Shown here: one piece after another, positions 6,627 to 9,994 of the stretch | Numbering within the stretch: position 1 is the stretch's first letter | Layout of the letters: the number at the start of each line of letters is the position of its first letter | Assembly (NCBI GenBank): GCA_913041865.1 | Contig: CAJWIW010000034.1 | Location: 1 to 9,994 of the forward strand | Reading direction: 5' to 3' | Length of the DNA: 9,994 nucleotides | DNA from: an uncultured Gammaproteobacteria bacterium | GTDB lineage: Bacteria > Pseudomonadota > Gammaproteobacteria > GCA-002705445 > GCA-002716945 | Made by a program: the position numbers and the translations under genes | Notes under the pieces: model-generated | The model's database searches: none | What the model was told of the DNA's origin: nothing | What the model saw: only the letters and a program-made list of their open reading frames with translations

Positions 6627-7419
6627 TTTAGAAAAAAAAATATCAATTATGGGTATTCTAAATATTACCCCAGATTCTTTTTACGACGGCGGGAAATACA
6701 CCAATACAAAAAGCACGCTAGCGAGAGTAAAAGAAATGTTAGCTCAGGGAGTAGATATTATCGATATTGGCGCGGAGTCGACTCGACCAGGTTCACTATC
6801 GGTCTCGCTAAATGAGGAGTTATCTAGACTCATTCCTGTTGTCTCTGAGATAAGGAAAATTTCTAAAATCCCTCTTTCAATAGACACAACTAAAGCTGAT
6901 GTCATTCAGGAATTAATTCAATATAGAATACAGATTATAAATGATATAAGCGCAGGGTCTGACAATTCTATGATCAGGTTAGCCAAAGATAATGATCTTT
7001 ATATAAGCTTAATGCATATGCAAAAAAAACCTGAGACAATGCAAGAGAAACCTAGGTATGAGAATGTTATAAATGAGATCTACAGTTATTTATCTGAGAG
7101 ATTTCAAAGATGCGTTGAACATGGTATAGATAAAAGTAAAATTATAATTGATCCTGGATTTGGTTTTGGGAAAACTGTAAAACACAATTACACAATTTTA
7201 AATAATTTAGAAAAATTCTCAAATTTGACTGATAATATCCTCGTTGGTATCTCTAGAAAAAGCATGATTGGCGCTGTCACAAATAAAGAGCCATCTGATA
7301 GGTTGCATGGTAGTCTTGCTGCTGAGACAATCTCAATCGTGAATAAAGCAAAAATAATTCGTGTTCATGATATCGCAGAGACATCAGTAATGATAAAAAC
7401 ACTGGAGCATTTAATATGA
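6616..7419 (+). CDS. folP: Dihydropteroate synthase
   Basis: FolP condenses 6-hydroxymethyl-dihydropterin diphosphate with p-aminobenzoate to give dihydropteroate, the sulfonamide-sensitive step of folate synthesis. The 267 residues form a TIM barrel with all main motifs: MGILNITPDSF (12–22), DIGAESTRPGS (50–60), SIDTTK (88–93), NDISAG (109–114), LMHMQ (132–136), DPGFGFGK (179–186), SRKSMIG (213–219) and IRVHD (248–252). N16, D90, N109, D179, K215, R249 and H251 each sit exactly six residues before the E. coli counterparts (22, 96, 115, 185, 221, 255, 257). The STRPG loop, where sulfonamide-resistance changes often occur, is intact. The ATG at 6616 lies inside the end of the nuclease gene without a Shine-Dalgarno, so translation may depend on coupling. 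A run of nine A follows at 6632–6640. The 3' end overlaps glmM as ATGA. Confidence 0.97.
   Translation: MSYNLEKKISIMGILNITPDSFYDGGKYTNTKSTLARVKEMLAQGVDIIDIGAESTRPGSLSVSLNEELSRLIPVVSEIRKISKIPLSIDTTKADVIQELIQYRIQIINDISAGSDNSMIRLAKDNDLYISLMHMQKKPETMQEKPRYENVINEIYSYLSERFQRCVEHGIDKSKIIIDPGFGFGKTVKHNYTILNNLEKFSNLTDNILVGISRKSMIGAVTNKEPSDRLHGSLAAETISIVNKAKIIRVHDIAETSVMIKTLEHLI
7404..7407 (+). promoter_or_regulatory. Ribosome binding site of glmM
   Basis: GGAG lies eight bases before the glmM ATG at 7416, within the last codons of folP. With the ATGA stop/start overlap it supports this start and coupled translation of folP and glmM. Confidence 0.6.
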
Positions 7420-8804
7420 AATCCAAACTATTTGGCACTGATGGAATAAGATCTAAATTTGGTAAGACACCACTCACCACAGGTACCATAAAATTAATAG
7501 GCTATGCATTTGCAAAGATAATGTTCAATAATAATTCTGGACACATTTATATAAGCCACGATGGAAGAGAATCTTGTGACAGTATAGAAAATGATTTGAT
7601 CAGTGGAATATCATATCAAGGTTCCTCCTATACACTCTTAGGGCTTTTACCCACACCTGCGCTGAGTGCGAGTATGCATCAACTTAAAAAAAAAGGCACC
7701 TGTGCAATACAAATCACTGCCTCACATAACGAATATCGTGATAATGGGCTAAAATTTTTTGATCATCGTGGCAATAAAATAAACGACGCTCTTCAAGATC
7801 AGATAGAAAATATCGTGTACTCAGAGTCATCAGATATAAAAACAATAAAAAAAAATAACACCATTGATGAAGACTTTAAAGCAATTTATGTCAACTTTAT
7901 TCGTGAATATTATTTTACAAAGTTATCTAACTTTTTGCCCATCAATCAAAAGCTAAATATATTAGTTGATTGTGCTAATGGAGCTTTCTCAAAGATTATT
8001 GATCACATTTTTAATGATCAGAATCTAAATATTATACCTATAAACAATGAACCTGATGGAAAAAATATTAATTATAAATGTGGTGCTACGAATCCCGAAC
8101 AAATAAGCGATTTCATTAATTTCTTTAATAGTCAAAAAGCTAAATCATCAAAAGAAAAATCTGAGATACTCAAGCTAGATTTGGGGGTTGCGATAGACGG
8201 AGATGGTGATCGGGCAATTTTTGTGGATGAGTATGGTAATATTATTGATGGAGACGACATTCTTTTTTTACTGGCAACAAATGATATAAATAATTCAAAA
8301 AAAGTTGTTGGCACACTAATGACTAATTATGGAATCAGGCAAGCTTATCAAGACATGGGTATTGATTTCCTTGAGACAGATGTTGGTGATATGAATGTTA
8401 TAAAAAAAATGCAGGAGTTCGACTGTTCCTATGGCGGAGAATCATCTGGCCATCTAATTTTTAATGACTTTGAAGATCTCTTTTATGGAGATTCTATGAT
8501 TACACTGATTAATGTTATTAAACTTTTATTGAATTCTAAAAAATCTTTATATAATCTCCATCATCATATTAAAAAGATTCCTAGCGAATTAATTAATATT
8601 AAAGTTAGTAATAAATCTACTTTTCTATCAAACGAAAAAAATATGAATATCATTTCTTACGTAAAAAATGAAATTGGCTCAAATGGTAGACTGCTCGTAC
8701 GCCCTTCTGGCACAGAAAATGTAGTTAGATTCTTAATTGAGCACAGAGAATTAAGAGAAATAAATGTATTGAAGAGCTATATATATGATAATATTGAAAA
8801 TTAG
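7416..8804 (+). CDS. glmM: Phosphoglucosamine mutase
   Basis: GlmM converts glucosamine-6-phosphate to glucosamine-1-phosphate, a step toward UDP-N-acetylglucosamine for peptidoglycan and LPS. The 462-residue protein has the four parts of the phosphohexomutase family: N-terminal LFGTDGIRSKFG (5–16), the phosphoserine loop TASHNEYRDNG with S103 (E. coli S102), the Mg2+ loop DGDGDR at 261–266, the sugar-specificity loop GGESSGH at 340–346, and the phosphate-binding RPSGTE at 429–434. It is 17 residues longer than E. coli GlmM (445). The difference is explained mostly by extra residues before the Mg2+ loop, including a Lys/Ser-rich stretch (SQKAKSSKEKSE). The proline that normally follows ASHN is glutamate here. 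Two runs of nine A lie at 7686–7694 and 7847–7855, yet the frame is intact. It overlaps folP by four bases and lies five bases before tpiA. Confidence 0.96.
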   Translation: MKSKLFGTDGIRSKFGKTPLTTGTIKLIGYAFAKIMFNNNSGHIYISHDGRESCDSIENDLISGISYQGSSYTLLGLLPTPALSASMHQLKKKGTCAIQITASHNEYRDNGLKFFDHRGNKINDALQDQIENIVYSESSDIKTIKKNNTIDEDFKAIYVNFIREYYFTKLSNFLPINQKLNILVDCANGAFSKIIDHIFNDQNLNIIPINNEPDGKNINYKCGATNPEQISDFINFFNSQKAKSSKEKSEILKLDLGVAIDGDGDRAIFVDEYGNIIDGDDILFLLATNDINNSKKVVGTLMTNYGIRQAYQDMGIDFLETDVGDMNVIKKMQEFDCSYGGESSGHLIFNDFEDLFYGDSMITLINVIKLLLNSKKSLYNLHHHIKKIPSELINIKVSNKSTFLSNEKNMNIISYVKNEIGSNGRLLVRPSGTENVVRFLIEHRELREINVLKSYIYDNIEN

Positions 8805-8809
8805 AAAAT

Positions 8810-9586
8810 ATGGCTTCGAAGAAAATAATTATTGCAAACTGGAAACAAAATGGTTCATTGAGAAGTTTATACACTCTAACAAACCAGATAATTAGAGCTA
8901 TCAAACTTAAAAAAATCAAGCATTCTATTGCTATACTTCCACCACACGTATATCTTCCGATGTTGTCTAAGCAAGTTCTATCAAATAAAAAGTTAAAAAA
9001 TTTATCCATTGGTGTCCAAAATGTTTCAGCATTTCCAGACGGTGCATATACAGGTGAGGTGTCTTTTGAAATGTGCAAAGACTTTGGTAGTAAATATTTT
9101 CTTGTTGGTCACTCTGAGAGACGTCAATTATTCTCAGAAAGCGATGCGCTGATTTCAAAAAAAGTTTCAAGACTCCTAAGTTGTAACAAAAAAGTTGTAC
9201 TCTGTGTTGGAGAGACTCTTGCAGAGAGGAATAAGAAACTAGAGAAAAAGGTTATTTCTAAGCAACTTACTAGTGCATTAAGCCTATTATCTCAGGGGTC
9301 AAATATCAAAACCAATAACATTATCGTGGCATATGAGCCAATATGGGCTATAGGATCTGGAAAATCTGCATCTAACAAGGACATTTATAACACACATTTT
9401 TTTATTAAGAAAAAATTAGCTACTAGATTTAAGTCATGCAAGATCTTACCTAAGATTATTTATGGTGGAAGTGTTAATAATATGAATTCAAAAGATATAC
9501 TGTCTATAGAAGGTGTTGATGGTGCTTTAGTTGGAGGAGCTTCATTAAATGCAAAAAAATTCATTGAAATTTGTTCCTCAATTTGA
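8810..9586 (+). CDS. tpiA: Triosephosphate isomerase
   Basis: TpiA interconverts dihydroxyacetone phosphate and glyceraldehyde-3-phosphate in glycolysis and gluconeogenesis. The 258-residue TIM barrel is complete: the N-terminal strand IIIANWKQNGS contains N10 and K12, the catalytic histidine is H101 in VGHSERR, the catalytic glutamate is E176 in AYEPIWAIGSGK (174–185), which leads into the flexible loop 6, and the phosphate-binding YGGSVN (GGS at 219–221) and LVGGASL lie near the C-terminus. It starts five bases after glmM and ends 12 bases before secG, so it is surely co-transcribed with both. No Shine-Dalgarno is visible. A tpiA between glmM and secG is found in pseudomonads and many other gammaproteobacteria, but not in E. 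coli. Confidence 0.97.
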   Translation: MASKKIIIANWKQNGSLRSLYTLTNQIIRAIKLKKIKHSIAILPPHVYLPMLSKQVLSNKKLKNLSIGVQNVSAFPDGAYTGEVSFEMCKDFGSKYFLVGHSERRQLFSESDALISKKVSRLLSCNKKVVLCVGETLAERNKKLEKKVISKQLTSALSLLSQGSNIKTNNIIVAYEPIWAIGSGKSASNKDIYNTHFFIKKKLATRFKSCKILPKIIYGGSVNNMNSKDILSIEGVDGALVGGASLNAKKFIEICSSI

Positions 9587-9598
9587 GATAAATAGTCA

Positions 9599-9910
9599 AT
9601 GCAAACATTAATTTTAGTTATACATATTATATTAGCAATTTTGTTAGTTGCGCTGATACTTGTACAACAAGGGAAAGGTGCTGATGCTGGAGCTGCTTTT
9701 GGAAGTGGAGCATCATCAACTGTTTTTGGCGCAAGAGGTTCAGCTACATTCATGACAAAATTAACTACATTCATTGCAATAGCTTTTTTCGTTACCAGTC
9801 TATCTTTAGCTTATTTTGCTGCTAGTAAAAGTGAGACAGATAATAGTTTAGTCCCGAGCCAGACTAATAGTGAAACTGTCACAGATAATCCTGAAAAAAA
9901 TCTTCCTTAG
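9599..9910 (+). CDS. secG: Protein translocase subunit SecG
   Basis: SecG is the small non-essential partner of SecY and SecE in the inner-membrane preprotein channel and promotes SecA-driven export. The 103-residue protein has the family layout: TM1 at about 2–22 (LILVIHIILAILLVALILVQ), the conserved cytoplasmic loop QQGKGADAGAAFGSGASSTVFGARG in several short blocks (about 23–47), TM2 at about 50–73, and a polar, probably disordered C-terminal tail. The start at 9599 puts TM1 at the N-terminus as in E. coli; only a weak GAG lies eight or more bases upstream. The last base of its TAG stop is the first base of the following tRNA gene. The secG–tRNA-Leu pairing is the conserved gammaproteobacterial arrangement. 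Confidence 0.95.
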   Translation: MQTLILVIHIILAILLVALILVQQGKGADAGAAFGSGASSTVFGARGSATFMTKLTTFIAIAFFVTSLSLAYFAASKSETDNSLVPSQTNSETVTDNPEKNLP

Positions 9911-9991
9911 CCGATGTGGTGGAACTGGTAGACACGCTGTCTTGAGGGGGCAGTGGCGCAAGCCGTGCCGGTTCGAGTCCGGCCATCGGCA
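9910..9991 (+). tRNA. leuU: tRNA-Leu (anticodon GAG)
   Basis: The gene folds into a class II tRNA. The 7-bp acceptor stem is GCCGATG (9910–9916) with CATCGGC (9984–9990). The anticodon stem is CTGTC (9937–9941) with GGCAG (9949–9953), with one T-G wobble. The loop is TTGAGGG, with anticodon GAG at 9944–9946. A variable-arm hairpin GGC-GCAA-GCC follows, then the T arm GCCGG (9967–9971) / CCGGC (9979–9983) around TTCGAGT. The D-loop core GGTAGA is also present. It reads CUU/CUC leucine codons and corresponds to E. coli leuU, which also follows secG. The discriminator A (9991) is followed by TTA, so the 3' CCA is not encoded and must be added enzymatically. No promoter lies between secG and the tRNA, so it is probably processed from the secG transcript. 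Confidence 0.95.
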
Positions 9992-9994
9992 TTA

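Noticed and set aside
8725..9078. 117-codon open frame on the minus strand across the glmM–tpiA junction.
   Set aside because: Both strands cannot be explained equally well: glmM and tpiA are complete conserved genes here, and the antisense product shows no recognisable family and no start signals.
9460..9774. 104-codon minus-strand frame opposite the tpiA end and secG.
   Set aside because: It is antisense to conserved TpiA and SecG motifs, its Ala/Pro-rich stretch mirrors the Gly/Ala-rich SecG loop, and no start signals are visible.
1..9994. CRISPR array, insertion sequence, prophage or toxin–antitoxin module.
   Set aside because: No spaced direct repeats, transposase-like frames, terminal inverted repeats or paired small genes were seen. 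The nuclease is the only possibly mobile-derived gene and has no partner genes beside it.

Overview
The window is AT-rich, gene-dense bacterial DNA. The order rlmE–ftsH–[insert]–folP–glmM–tpiA–secG–tRNA-Leu(GAG), with carB nearby, matches the gammaproteobacterial rlmE/ftsH locus. The tpiA-containing version is known from pseudomonads, and the tRNA-Leu(GAG) after secG corresponds to E. coli leuU. Overlapping genes, very short spacers and frequent poly-A runs suggest a small, streamlined genome, such as a low-GC marine gammaproteobacterium. That placement is inference; no rRNA or other phylogenetic marker was tested.

Layout. 1–1994 (+): the C-terminal ~60% of carB, cut by the window edge. 1981–3234 (–): a dicarboxylate/amino-acid:cation symporter, convergent with carB, with both stop codons inside one small inverted repeat. 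3235–3286: a 52-bp divergent promoter region. 3287–3901 (+): rlmE. 3902–3967: a near-consensus sigma70 promoter for ftsH. 3968–5878 (+): ftsH. 5937–6626 (+): a PD-(D/E)XK exonuclease resembling mitochondrial MGME1, which is not a usual member of this cluster. 6616–7419 folP, 7416–8804 glmM, 8810–9586 tpiA and 9599–9910 secG form a tightly packed, partly overlapping run. 9910–9991: tRNA-Leu(GAG), whose first base is the last base of the secG stop codon.

Functions. The cluster mixes core processes: carbamoyl phosphate for pyrimidines and arginine (carB), 23S rRNA 2'-O-methylation (rlmE), membrane protein quality control (ftsH), folate (folP), cell-wall amino sugar (glmM), glycolysis (tpiA) and protein export (secG). 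The symporter and the nuclease are the two genes foreign to the usual arrangement.

The most interesting points are the MGME1-like nuclease between ftsH and folP; several promoters whose -10 boxes place the transcript start at or within a few bases of the ATG (predicted leaderless mRNAs); the symmetric convergent gene ends; and the secG/tRNA one-base overlap with no encoded CCA. No CRISPR array, insertion sequence or clear defence system was seen, and the remaining gaps are all under 70 bases.
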